From positions 3,472,001 through 3,536,000 of the forward strand of contig NZ_JAFBCM010000001.1 in the NCBI RefSeq assembly GCF_016907715.1: a DNA stretch of 64,000 nucleotides, given 5' to 3'. The stretch comes from Tenggerimyces flavus (GTDB taxonomy: Bacteria; Actinomycetota; Actinomycetes; Propionibacteriales; Actinopolymorphaceae). The notes under the pieces are model-generated. The model saw nothing but the letters and a program-made list of their open reading frames with translations. It did not search any database and was not told the DNA's origin. This document shows positions 49,711 to 58,304 of this stretch, in pieces (within the stretch, counting starts at the first letter, position 1; the number at the start of each line of letters is the position of its first letter). The position numbers were made by a program, and so were the translations under genes.

Positions 49711-51102
49711 ATGGATGTGCTCGAGCTGGCGCGGTGGCAGTTCGCCGTCACCACCGTCTACCACTTCTGGTCGGTGCCGATCTCGATCGGCCTGTCCGCC
49801 ATCGTCGCCGGCCTGCAGACGACCTGGCTGATCACCATCAAGGACGACTACCTCAGGCTTACCAAGTTCTTCGGCAAGCTCCTCGTGATCAACTTCGCGC
49901 TCGGCGTCGTCACCGGCCTCGTGCAGGAGTTCCAGTTCGGCCTGAACTGGTCCGCCTACTCCCGCTTCGTCGGCGACGTCTTCGGCATCCCGCTCGCGCT
50001 CGAGGGACTGCTCGCGTTCTTCCTCGAGTCCACGTTCCTCGGCCTGTGGATCTTCGGCTGGGACCGCCTCCCCAAGGCCATCCACCTCGCGGCCATCTGG
50101 ATCGTCGCGATCGGCACGCAGCTCAGTGCGTACGTCATCCTCGCCGCGAACTCGTGGATGCAGCATCCCGTCGGGTACGTGATCGAGGGCGACCGCGTCA
50201 GGCTCACCGACTTCGTCGCAGTGCTCACCAACGACACCGCGATCTCCGCCGCACTGCACACCGCGGCCGCCTGCTTCGTCACCGGGGGAGCGCTCGTCGC
50301 CGGCATCTCGTTCTGGCATCTCGCGCGCAAGAGCAAGGATGAGAACGCGTTCCGCAAGGGCGCGCTCATCGGCTCGACCGTCGTGCTCGTCGCCGCGCTC
50401 GGCGTGATCGGAACGGGTGACCAGCAGATGAAGCTCGTCGCCGCGCAGCAGCCGATGAAGCTCGCCGCCGCCGAGGCCCTGTTCCACACCGAACGGCCAG
50501 CCGCGTTCTCGCTCGTCACGATCGGCAACCTCGACGGCACCCGCGAGCTGTGGAGCGTGAAGGCGAGCCACATCCTCTCCTTCCTCGCCACCGGCGACTG
50601 GAACGCCGAGATCCAGGGCATCACTGAGCTGCAAGCCCAGTACGAGCGGCAGTACGGACCCGGCAGCTACGCGCCGAACATCCCGCTCACGTTCTGGAGC
50701 TTCCGTCTCATGATCGGCTTCGGCGTCCTCGCCGCCCTGCTCGCCGCCGTAGGCATCGCGATCACCTTGCGCAGAAGGCGATGGCTCACCAACAAGTGGG
50801 TCGCACGCGTCGCCCTCACGCTCCCGATCCTGCCCCTGCTGGCGAACAGCACCGGCTGGATCTTCCGCGAGACCGGCCGTCAACCCTGGCTTGCGTTCGG
50901 CCTGTTCAAGACCCAAGACGGCGTCTCGCCGGGTACGACGGTGGCCGAGGTCGCGCTCTCGCTCGCCGTCTTCACCTTGCTGTACGGGGCTCTCGCCATC
51001 ATCGAGATCAGCCTGCTCAAGCGCAACGCCCAACAGCTCCCGCCCACCGAGAAGCCCAAGCAGGACGACGACCTCGAACGCCCGATGACCTTCGCCTACT
51101 AG
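49711..51102 (+). CDS. cydA: Cytochrome bd oxidase subunit I
   Basis: A 463-aa protein with nine membrane helices. Heme-ligand His18 lies in VTTVYHFWSVP. GLVQEFQFGLNW and LLAFFLESTFLGLWIFGW carry conserved Gln and Glu residues. The quinol-binding Q-loop region has GDQQMKLVAAQQPMKLAAAE near residue 235. The long Q-loop insertion of enteric CydA is absent, as in most actinobacteria. It reduces oxygen with menaquinol under low oxygen. First gene of cydABDC; 11 nt separate it from cydB. Confidence 0.97.
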   Translation: MDVLELARWQFAVTTVYHFWSVPISIGLSAIVAGLQTTWLITIKDDYLRLTKFFGKLLVINFALGVVTGLVQEFQFGLNWSAYSRFVGDVFGIPLALEGLLAFFLESTFLGLWIFGWDRLPKAIHLAAIWIVAIGTQLSAYVILAANSWMQHPVGYVIEGDRVRLTDFVAVLTNDTAISAALHTAAACFVTGGALVAGISFWHLARKSKDENAFRKGALIGSTVVLVAALGVIGTGDQQMKLVAAQQPMKLAAAEALFHTERPAAFSLVTIGNLDGTRELWSVKASHILSFLATGDWNAEIQGITELQAQYERQYGPGSYAPNIPLTFWSFRLMIGFGVLAALLAAVGIAITLRRRRWLTNKWVARVALTLPILPLLANSTGWIFRETGRQPWLAFGLFKTQDGVSPGTTVAEVALSLAVFTLLYGALAIIEISLLKRNAQQLPPTEKPKQDDDLERPMTFAY

Positions 51103-51113
51103 GGAAGAAGACC

Positions 51114-51884
51114 ATGGACCTCACCACGCTCTGGTTCGGCATCGTCGTGTTCTTCTGGACCGGGTTCTTCGTCCTCGAAGGCTTCGACTTCGGCGTCGGC
51201 GTGCTCGCCCGCCTGCTGGGCCGCACCGACCGCGAGCGCGCCGCGTACCTCGAGACGATCGGCCCACACTGGGACGGCAACGAGGTCTGGCTGGTCGTCG
51301 CGATCGGCGCGATGTTCGCCGCGTTCCCGGCCTGGTACGCCGAGCTGCTCAGCACGTCCTACCTGCCCGTCGTCCTCGCGCTCGTCGGCCTGATCGTCCG
51401 CGGCGTCGCGCTGGAGTGGCGCGGCAAGCGGGACGACGCGCTCTGGCGGCGCCGCTGCGACCTCGGCATCGCGCTGGGCTCGGCGATGGTCCCGCTCGTC
51501 CTGGGCGCCGTGCTCGTCGGCGGCGCGACTGGCAACTTCGCGTACGCGATCGCCGGCGGCGTCGTGCTGCTCGCGCTCTGCCTGGTGCACGGTGCGGCGT
51601 TCCTCGCCCTGCGTACGAGCGGCGAGCTCCGTGCCCGCGTCCCGCACACCAGCAGGGATGCGCTGTTCTTCGCCGCGACGAGCGTGGTCATCGCGGGAAC
51701 GATCGTCGCGCTGTTCGTCACCAGCTTCCCGCGAGCGATGCCAGGGCTCGCGTACGGGGATGCGGCCGCATCCCCGTACGCGTTGAAGATTCTGACCTGG
51801 ATCGGTGCTGCCTGCGTCCCGCTCGTGCTTGCCTACCAGGGGTGGAGCTACTGGGTCTTTCGCCGTCGCGTGGCCACGTCATGA
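51114..51884 (+). CDS. cydB: Cytochrome bd oxidase subunit II, short form
   Basis: A 256-aa protein; family members have about 330-380. The first five helices (LWFGIVVFFWTGFFVLEGFDFG, DGNEVWLVVAIGAMFAAFP) and the last (ALKILTWIGAACVPLVLAYQGWSYWVFRRR) are well conserved. Between ALRTSGELR and FVTSFP about 55-60 residues are missing, which normally hold two helices (TM6-TM7), and a loop of about 25 residues after TM4 is also short. The reading frame is intact and the loss of an even number of helices keeps topology. Whether the oxidase works is an open point. The stop overlaps the cydD start (ATGA). Confidence 0.9.
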   Translation: MDLTTLWFGIVVFFWTGFFVLEGFDFGVGVLARLLGRTDRERAAYLETIGPHWDGNEVWLVVAIGAMFAAFPAWYAELLSTSYLPVVLALVGLIVRGVALEWRGKRDDALWRRRCDLGIALGSAMVPLVLGAVLVGGATGNFAYAIAGGVVLLALCLVHGAAFLALRTSGELRARVPHTSRDALFFAATSVVIAGTIVALFVTSFPRAMPGLAYGDAAASPYALKILTWIGAACVPLVLAYQGWSYWVFRRRVATS

Positions 51885-53431
51885 GACCGCTCGACCCGCG
51901 GCTGCTGAGGTACGCCAAGGCCACCGCGCCGTACGTCGCCGCATGCATACTCGTCGGCGCCGCCACCGCCGGGCTGGTCATCGCGCAGGCGACTCTGCTC
52001 GCTTCCGCGATCGCGCACGTCACGACCGCTGGACTCGTCCCGCTCGCGGCCATCGTGCTCGGCCGCGCGCTGCTCGCCTGGGGCCAGGAGGTCGCGGCTC
52101 ACCGCGCGTCGGCCGCAGTCAAGGCGAGCTTGCGCGAGCAGCTGGTACGCAAGGCCCTCGCGCTCGGCCCGCACTGGCTGGCGAACGAACGCAAGGCCGC
52201 CTTGACAACGCTCGCCACCCGCGGACTCGACGCACTCGACGGCTACTTCGCCCGCTACCTCCCGCAGCTCGTCCTTGCGGTCGTCGTTCCCGCGGCCATC
52301 GTCGTCTGGCTGGTCGCAAACGACCTCATCGCCGGCATCACGGTCGCGATCACGCTGCCGCTGATCCCGGTCTTCATGGCGCTCGTCGGTCTCGCGACCA
52401 GGGATCGCGCGAACCGCAGCTGGCGAGCGCTCGCCGTCCTCGCCCATCACTTCGCCGACGTCGTGGCTGGCCTGCCCACGTTGAAGATCTTCGGCCGCGC
52501 CAAGACGCAGGCCGAGGCGATCCGCCGCGTCGGCGCCCAGCACCGGCGCGAGTCGCTGTCGCTGTTGCGCGTCGCGTTCCTGTCCGGGCTCGTGCTCGAG
52601 CTCGTCGCCACGTTCTCCGTCGCACTCGTCGCGGTCGGCATCGGCGTACGACTCGTCGAGGGACGGCTCGACCTCGAGACTGCGCTGCTCGTGCTGATCC
52701 TCGCGCCCGAGGCGTACGTCCCGCTCCGGCTCGTCGGCGCGCACTTCCACGCCAGCGCGGACGGACTGGCCGCGGCCGACGAGGCGTTCCGCGTCCTCGA
52801 GACGCCCGCCCTCCAAACTGTGGGGTTCTGGTACCGACACGCCGGCGTGTCGCGACCAGAACCCCACAGTCTGGGGGCCTGGCTGGTGGTGGAGGGGTTG
52901 ACCGTGCAGTATCCGGGCGACCCGGAGCCGGTCGTGGAGGACCTGTCATTCGAGGTCCGCCCAGGCGAGCTCGTCGCGCTCGCCGGACCGAGCGGCGCCG
53001 GCAAGTCCAGCGTGTTGAACGCGTTGGTCGCGACCTGGCGTACCCAGGTCGGCTGGGTGCCGCAACGCCCTTACCTGCTTGACGGTTCGGTCGCCGACAA
53101 CGTGGGCTTCGGCAACCCGGCCGGCGACGTCGAACGAGCCCTCGCCGACGCCGGCGCACAAGAGCTCGACCCCGCGACCCAGGTAGGCGAAGGCGGCAAG
53201 CGGCTCTCCGAAGGCCAGCGCAGGCGTGTCGCGCTCGCCCGGGCGTTGATCCGCGGCGTCCCCGTCCTGCTGCTCGATGAGCCGACCGCCGGCGTCGACG
53301 CCGAGACCGAGGCCGACATCGCCGCGATGCTACGGCGATCCGGCAGGACCGTCGTGCTCGTCACCCATCACCCAGCCCTGCTCGCTGCCGCCGACCGCGT
53401 CGTGGACGTGCGACCATGCGTTTACGCCTAG
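51881..53431 (+). CDS. cydD: CydD-type ABC exporter subunit, compact form with an inserted palindrome
   Basis: A 516-aa protein (relatives about 550-590). Six membrane helices fill residues 15-300. The ATPase has Walker A GPSGAGKSS near 368-376, signature LSEGQRRRVALARAL and Walker B LLLDEPTAGVD. Only about 20 residues separate the Walker A lysine from the Q-loop glutamine (WVPQRP), against about 45-50 normally, so a beta-hairpin is missing. Residues about 311-332, at the membrane/ATPase linker, are encoded by a long palindrome (52811-52876). CydDC exports cysteine/glutathione for cytochrome bd assembly. It overlaps both neighbours. Confidence 0.92.
   Translation: MRPLDPRLLRYAKATAPYVAACILVGAATAGLVIAQATLLASAIAHVTTAGLVPLAAIVLGRALLAWGQEVAAHRASAAVKASLREQLVRKALALGPHWLANERKAALTTLATRGLDALDGYFARYLPQLVLAVVVPAAIVVWLVANDLIAGITVAITLPLIPVFMALVGLATRDRANRSWRALAVLAHHFADVVAGLPTLKIFGRAKTQAEAIRRVGAQHRRESLSLLRVAFLSGLVLELVATFSVALVAVGIGVRLVEGRLDLETALLVLILAPEAYVPLRLVGAHFHASADGLAAADEAFRVLETPALQTVGFWYRHAGVSRPEPHSLGAWLVVEGLTVQYPGDPEPVVEDLSFEVRPGELVALAGPSGAGKSSVLNALVATWRTQVGWVPQRPYLLDGSVADNVGFGNPAGDVERALADAGAQELDPATQVGEGGKRLSEGQRRRVALARALIRGVPVLLLDEPTAGVDAETEADIAAMLRRSGRTVVLVTHHPALLAAADRVVDVRPCVYA
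52811..52876. repeat. Palindromic element inside the cydD coding sequence
   Basis: Perfect 16-bp arms at 52817-52832 (ACTGTGGGGTTCTGGT) and 52855-52870 enclose an 18-bp perfect palindrome, CGACACGCCGGCGTGTCG (52835-52852). Pairing extends with one mismatch to 52811 and 52876. It keeps the frame and encodes a peptide like GFWYRHAGVSRPEPHS. The opposite strand encodes nearly the same peptide. Confidence 0.92.
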
Positions 53432-55020
53432 CGTTCGCCGCGATCGCGGGTACGGCCGCGGCCGGCAGCGCCGTCGCGATGGTCGCCGCCTCCGCTTGGC
53501 TGATCTCCCGCGCCGCCGAGCACCCGCCCGTCCTGATGCTGATGGTCGCGATCGTCGGCGTCCGCGCGTTCGGCCTCGCCCGCGCCGTCCTCCGGTACGT
53601 CGAGCGCCTGCTCGGCCACGACGCCGGCTACCGCCTGCTCGACGCGCTGCGGACGCGGTTGTACGACAAGCTCGAACTACTCGCGCCGAACGGGCTCGCC
53701 GCATACCGTTCCGGCGACCTGCTGGCCAGGCTCGTCGACGACGTGGACCTGCTGCTCGACCTCGTCCTCCGCGTCGCCCTGCCGATCGTCGTCGCGAGCC
53801 TCGTCGGCGCCGGAACCGCAGTCCTGCTTGGCCTTCTGCTCCCGGTGGTCGGAGCGGTCACCGGCGCAGCCGTCGGCCTTGCTCTCGTCGGAGTGCCGCT
53901 CCTCGTCGCCTGGTCCGCGCACCGCGCCGAGCGCGCCGTCGCGCCGGAACGCGGCCGCCTCAGCGCCGCCACCACCGAGCTGCTCGAGGCCGCTCCCGAG
54001 CTCATCGCGTTCGGCGCCACCGCCCACGCCATCGACAAGGTGGTCGACAGCACGAACCGGCTGCGCGCCGCCGAACGCCGATCGAGCTGGAGCGTCGGCC
54101 TCGGCAACGGCCTGCTCACGCTGCTGACCGGTGCCGCCAGCATCGCCGGCATCGCTGTCGGCGTCCCCGCTGTACGCTCCGGCACCCTCGACCAGGTCCT
54201 CCTGGCCGTCGTCGTACTGACGCCATTGGCGCTCGCCGACGTATTCGCCTCGCTCGCACCAGCCGCCGCGACGGCGACCCGCGGCCACACCGCCCTCGCC
54301 CGAGTCCGCGACGTGCTGCGAGCGAAGGAACCGGTCAGCGAGCCAGACCAGCCCACCACCGTCCCGGCGGGGCCGTACCACCTGAACGTCGAGAACCTCA
54401 GCGTCCGCTGGACCGACGACGGCCCGAACGTGCTCGACGGGTTCGGCCTCGACCTGTCACCAGGGCGGAAGGTCGCGCTGATGGGCCCGAGCGGTTCCGG
54501 CAAGAGCACGCTCGCGCACGCGCTCGTCCGCCTCGTCGAGCCGGTCAGCGGCAGGATCACGCTCAACGGCGTCGACCTCACCGAGCTCCGACCGGATGAC
54601 TTACGGCAGGTCGTCGGCCTGTGCCAGCAGGACACGTACGTCTTCGACACCACCGTCGCCGAGAACGTCCGCTTGGCGAGGCCGGACGCCACCGACGCGG
54701 AGGTGCAGGCAGTCCTCGACCGCGTACGCCTCCCGCTCGACCTCGAAGCCAGGGTGGGGGAGCACGGCGACCGCATCTCCGGCGGCGAACGACGCAGACT
54801 CGGCCTCGCGAGATGCCTGCTCGCCCGAACGCCCATCCTCGTGCTCGACGAGCCGACCGAGCACCTCGAGGACGACCTGGCCGACGCGATCCTGCACGTG
54901 ATCCTCACGGCAGCACGCGATCAAACCATCCTGCTGATCACGCACCGGCCACCCCCGGCGGGACTCGTGGACGAAATCATCGTGCTGGGCAAGGCTTTCT
55001 CGGGGGTAGGGTCCCGGTAG
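53416..55020 (+). CDS. cydC: CydC-type ABC exporter subunit
   Basis: A 534-aa protein from ATG 53416, overlapping cydD by 16 nt. Membrane domain residues 1-290 include AAEHPPVLMLMVAIVGVRAFGLARAVLRYVERL, shared by CydC proteins. The ATPase has GPSGSGKST near 358, Q-loop GLCQQDTYVFD, signature ISGGERRRLGLARCLL and Walker B ILVLDEPTEHLE. Spacing between these motifs is normal, unlike cydD. Partner of CydD in thiol export for cytochrome bd maturation. Confidence 0.95.
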   Translation: MRLRLAFAAIAGTAAAGSAVAMVAASAWLISRAAEHPPVLMLMVAIVGVRAFGLARAVLRYVERLLGHDAGYRLLDALRTRLYDKLELLAPNGLAAYRSGDLLARLVDDVDLLLDLVLRVALPIVVASLVGAGTAVLLGLLLPVVGAVTGAAVGLALVGVPLLVAWSAHRAERAVAPERGRLSAATTELLEAAPELIAFGATAHAIDKVVDSTNRLRAAERRSSWSVGLGNGLLTLLTGAASIAGIAVGVPAVRSGTLDQVLLAVVVLTPLALADVFASLAPAAATATRGHTALARVRDVLRAKEPVSEPDQPTTVPAGPYHLNVENLSVRWTDDGPNVLDGFGLDLSPGRKVALMGPSGSGKSTLAHALVRLVEPVSGRITLNGVDLTELRPDDLRQVVGLCQQDTYVFDTTVAENVRLARPDATDAEVQAVLDRVRLPLDLEARVGEHGDRISGGERRRLGLARCLLARTPILVLDEPTEHLEDDLADAILHVILTAARDQTILLITHRPPPAGLVDEIIVLGKAFSGVGSR

Positions 55021-55055
55021 GGCATCCGGTGAGCGGATGCGATGAAGGGATACGC

Positions 55056-56021
55056 ATGGCAGTGCGTTTCGGAGTCTTCGTTCCCCAGGGTTGGCGGATG
55101 GATCTCACGGAGATCGCCGACCCGGTCGAGCAGTACGAGGCGATGACGGCGGTCGCGAAGGTCGCCGACGCCGGGCCGTGGGACTCCATTTGGGTGTACG
55201 ACCACCTGCACACGGTTCCCGAGCCGACGAAGAACACCACGTTCGAGTGCTGGACAGCGACGTCCACGCTCGTCCGTGACACCCAGCGGGTCAACGTCGG
55301 CCAGATGGTCGGCTGCAACGGCTACCGGCACCCGTCGATGTACGCGAAGATCGCGTCCACCGTCGATGTGGCCGCGCACGGTCGCCTGTACGCGGGCATC
55401 GGCGCCGGCTGGTACGAGCACGAGTGGAAGGCGTACGGCTACGAATGGCCGACGCTGAAGGAACGCATGGGCGCGTTCCGCGAGGCGGTCGAGATCATCT
55501 ACAAGATGTGGACCGAGGACGAGCCGGTCTACAACGGCAAGTACTACTCGATCGACAAGCCGTACAACGAGCCGAAGGGCGCGCGCAAGCCGCACCCCTC
55601 GCTGTGGATCGGCGGTGGCGGCGAGCAGGTCACCCTGAAGCTGGTCGCGATGTACGGCGACGCCTGCAACATCGGCGGCGGCAAGCCCGACGTGATCCAG
55701 CAGAAGCTCGGCGTGCTCAAGCAGCACTGCGACAAGCTCGGCCGCAACTACGACGACATCATCAAGTCGACGAACTTCCTGGTGTTCCCGATCGACAAGG
55801 GTGCCGATCCGGAGAAGGCGAGCGCTCAGGCGCGCCAGAGCTTGTCGGTGGAGCAGTTCCAGCGCAATGGCGAGATCACCGAGGTCGACGTGATCGCCGA
55901 GCGTGTCGAGAAGGCACTCGAGGCGGGCGCGGACTACGTGAACTTCTACATCCCCGGCGTGGCGTACGACCACGAGCCGGTCCACCGGCTTGCCGAGTCG
56001 ATCGTCAAGCGCTTCAACTAA
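55056..56021 (+). CDS. LLM-class (luciferase-like) oxidoreductase, probably F420-dependent
   Basis: A 321-aa protein from ATG 55056 with GAAGGGA upstream. The (beta/alpha)8 luciferase-like fold is evident: FGVFVPQGWRMDL, DSIWVYDHLHTVPEP, CNGYRHPSMYAKIASTVDVAAHGRLYAGIGAGWYEHEW and HPSLWIGGGGEQVTL. The last two segments are typical of actinobacterial F420-dependent members. The presence of cofC in the window shows that the organism makes F420. The substrate is unknown. It is 35 nt after cydC, but its role in respiration is not implied by its family. Confidence 0.88.
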   Translation: MAVRFGVFVPQGWRMDLTEIADPVEQYEAMTAVAKVADAGPWDSIWVYDHLHTVPEPTKNTTFECWTATSTLVRDTQRVNVGQMVGCNGYRHPSMYAKIASTVDVAAHGRLYAGIGAGWYEHEWKAYGYEWPTLKERMGAFREAVEIIYKMWTEDEPVYNGKYYSIDKPYNEPKGARKPHPSLWIGGGGEQVTLKLVAMYGDACNIGGGKPDVIQQKLGVLKQHCDKLGRNYDDIIKSTNFLVFPIDKGADPEKASAQARQSLSVEQFQRNGEITEVDVIAERVEKALEAGADYVNFYIPGVAYDHEPVHRLAESIVKRFN

Positions 56022-56091
56022 CTTCGGGTCTCAGGTGTTGGTGGGCGACATTGGCCTGTGAAGGACGGACGTGCCTGTCCCGCAGGGGGGT

Positions 56092-56227
56092 CGCCTTACC
56101 CGGTCAGTGGCCGCTCTACCTGGCGTCCACCCCACGTAAAGGGGCAAATGATCATGTAAACATGATCATTGGCCCCAGGGCGGGGCCGGGCAGGTCAAAC
56201 CCAACGGCCGGACCGGAGATCGAGGCT
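56092..56227 (-). repeat. Inverted repeat A, copy 2
   Basis: 136 bp, reverse complement of 48571-48709. The central palindrome at 56147-56170 has perfect 11-bp arms (AATGATCATGT and ACATGATCATT, 2-nt centre), extended by GGGGC/GCCCC outside one mismatch. The gap between the LLM gene and padR (56022-56260) holds only this repeat. Confidence 0.85.
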
Positions 56228-56260
56228 AGGCCGTGTCTGACCGCTGAGCGGTGAGGGTCG

Positions 56261-56821
56261 TCACCGCTCAGCGGCCTCGGCGGCGGCGTCCGCGGTGTCT
56301 CTGGCCTCGACCTCGGTGAGAGCCCATTGGGCCCACTCCCGGAGGGTCTCGAACGAGCGGCGGCCGTACTCCGCGGCGAAGTGGCCGAAGCTCATCGGCT
56401 CTTCCTTCCACTCCGGGCCGGCCAGCTCGAAGATCTTCGCCATCCCCTCCAACTGCTCGTTCGCGACCTGCAGGTACGCGGTCAGCAGCGTGCGGGCGTC
56501 GGACGGCTCGAGCGTCGGCAGCAGGAACAGCCGCAGCACGAACTCGTTCCGCACCCCGCCCGAGTCCGGCCGCGTGAACATCCACTCGCGCAGCGAGACC
56601 CGGCCCGGCTCGGTGATCGCGTACGTACGCCGCCCGCGCGGGCCCTCCTCGGTCACCTCGATCAGGCCGTCGGCGGCGAGCTTGCTCAGCTCGGGGTAGA
56701 TCTGGCTGTGCTTCGCGTGCCAGGCGTAGTGCTGCAGCGATCCCTCGAACTTCTTGGTCAGGACGTAGCCACTCGCGGCCTCGTCGGCGAGCAACCCGAG
56801 CAACGCGTACCTCAACGACAT
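56261..56821 (-). CDS. PadR-family transcriptional regulator
   Basis: A 186-aa protein from ATG 56821 (MSLRYALLGLLADEAASGY). The PadR winged helix spans residues 1-80 (SQIYPELSKLAADGLIEV, GRRTYAITEPG), and a C-terminal dimerisation helix region follows (residues 95-170). PadR proteins are ligand-released repressors, often of detoxification genes. It is divergent from the carotenoid oxygenase gene, with a perfect ATGT-N8-ACAT palindrome between them, so it likely represses both genes. Confidence 0.93.
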   Translation of the reverse strand: MSLRYALLGLLADEAASGYVLTKKFEGSLQHYAWHAKHSQIYPELSKLAADGLIEVTEEGPRGRRTYAITEPGRVSLREWMFTRPDSGGVRNEFVLRLFLLPTLEPSDARTLLTAYLQVANEQLEGMAKIFELAGPEWKEEPMSFGHFAAEYGRRSFETLREWAQWALTEVEARDTADAAAEAAER

Positions 56822-56873
56822 CGGACCTGACCTTCCCAAGGAATCTCTTGGTCATCATTTAAACATGTGCGAA

Positions 56874-56899
56874 TTGACATGTCGAATCTTACATGTCAA
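56874..56899. promoter_or_regulatory. PadR operator candidate
   Basis: TTGACATGT-N8-ACATGTCAA, perfect 9-bp arms, contains the ATGT-N8-ACAT pattern known for PadR-family sites. An extra half-site AACATGT lies at about 56861-56868. It ends 10 nt before the oxygenase ATG, and its left arm includes a TTGACA -35-like hexamer. Confidence 0.8.
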
Positions 56900-56909
56900 A
56901 GTCGGCTCC

Positions 56910-58304
56910 ATGACCGAGACAGCGACCCCGGCGGAAGCCGAGCCGATGTACCTCGACGGGGCGTACGCACCCGTTCCTGACGAGATCGACGCCGTGGACC
57001 TGCCGGTCACCGGCGCACTGCCGGCCGAGCTCAGCGGCCGGTACTTCCGCAACGGACCCAACCCGGTTCCCGGTGACGACCCCGGGCACTGGTTCGCCGG
57101 CCACGGCATGGTGCACGGCGTGCGCATCGCCGACGGCCGCGCCGAGTGGTACCGCAACCGTTGGGTCCGCACGAGCCTGCTCGCGAACGCTGACAGGCAC
57201 GCGGGCGGCGCGAGGGACCTCGCGGTCAACCCTGCGAACACCCACATCATCGAGCACAGCGGCCGGCTGCTCGCGCTGTGCGAGGGCGGCCTCCCGTACG
57301 AGCTCTCGCCCGAGCTCGACACCGTCGGACCCGTCGACTTCCGCGGCCGGCTGCGCACAGCGATGACCGCGCACCCCAAGGAAGACCCGGAGACCGGAGA
57401 GCTGTTCTTCTTCGGCTACGGCGTCCAGCCGCCGTACGTCACGTACCACCGGCTCTCACCCGCCGGCGAGCTCGAGCGCAGCGTCGAGATCGACGTGCCA
57501 GGGCCGACGATGATGCACGACTTCGCGATCACCGAGAACTACGTCGTGTGGCTCGACCTGCCGATCGTGTTCGACTTCGCCCTGGTCAGCAAGGGGATGC
57601 CGTTCCAGTGGGACGACGCGTACGGCGCGCGACTCGGCCTGATGCGGCGCGACGGAACGGGGCCGGTGCGCTGGTTCGACATCGAGCCGTGTTACGTCTT
57701 CCACGTGGGCAACGCACGCGAAGATGCCGACGGCCGGGTCCTGCTCGACGGCGTCCGCTACAGCCGGCGCGCGTGGGACTCGGTCTGGGACGCGACCGGC
57801 GGCAACACCCACGTGAACGGGCACGAGCTCACCATGGCCGCGGCGGAGTCCGGCTCCAGCGTCCTGTACCGGTGGACGCTCGACCCGGCGACCGGACGTA
57901 CGTCCGAGGCCCAGCTGGACGACCGCGGCGTGGAGTTCCCGACCATCGCCGACGCCCGGGTCGGGCGCGACGGGCGGTACCTCTACACCGTCGGTGAGCC
58001 CGAGGGACACGACGGGCGCGGCTCGGTCGTCAAGTACGACCTCGCGACCGGGTCCGTCGCCGAACACGACCTCGGGACTGACAAGCTGGCCGGGGAGGCC
58101 GTCTTCGTCCCCGCCGCGAACGCCACCCACGAGGACGACGGCTGGCTGCTGTCGGTCGTCAGCGACAAGGCCGGCCGCGGCTCGGAACTGCTCGTCCTGG
58201 ACGCCGCCGACGTCGCCGGTGAACCAGTCGCCACCATCACCCTGCCCCGCCGCGTGCCGGTGGGCTTCCACGGATCCTGGATCGCGGACTCGGAGCTCGC
58301 ATGA
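56910..58304 (+). CDS. Carotenoid cleavage oxygenase (RPE65 family)
   Basis: A 464-aa protein from ATG 56910; an in-frame GTG at 56865 is less likely because it would overlap the operator. Seven-bladed propeller family with iron-binding histidines in AMTAHPKED, MMHDFAITENYVVW, CYVFHVGNA and the C-terminal PVGFHGSW. The N-terminal GRYFRNGPNPVPGDDPGHWFAGHGMVHGV is characteristic. It cleaves carotenoid or stilbene-like double bonds with oxygen. The DUF3159-type gene overlaps its stop by 4 nt. No carotenoid biosynthesis gene is in the window, so an external substrate is possible. Confidence 0.95.
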   Translation: MTETATPAEAEPMYLDGAYAPVPDEIDAVDLPVTGALPAELSGRYFRNGPNPVPGDDPGHWFAGHGMVHGVRIADGRAEWYRNRWVRTSLLANADRHAGGARDLAVNPANTHIIEHSGRLLALCEGGLPYELSPELDTVGPVDFRGRLRTAMTAHPKEDPETGELFFFGYGVQPPYVTYHRLSPAGELERSVEIDVPGPTMMHDFAITENYVVWLDLPIVFDFALVSKGMPFQWDDAYGARLGLMRRDGTGPVRWFDIEPCYVFHVGNAREDADGRVLLDGVRYSRRAWDSVWDATGGNTHVNGHELTMAAAESGSSVLYRWTLDPATGRTSEAQLDDRGVEFPTIADARVGRDGRYLYTVGEPEGHDGRGSVVKYDLATGSVAEHDLGTDKLAGEAVFVPAANATHEDDGWLLSVVSDKAGRGSELLVLDAADVAGEPVATITLPRRVPVGFHGSWIADSELA

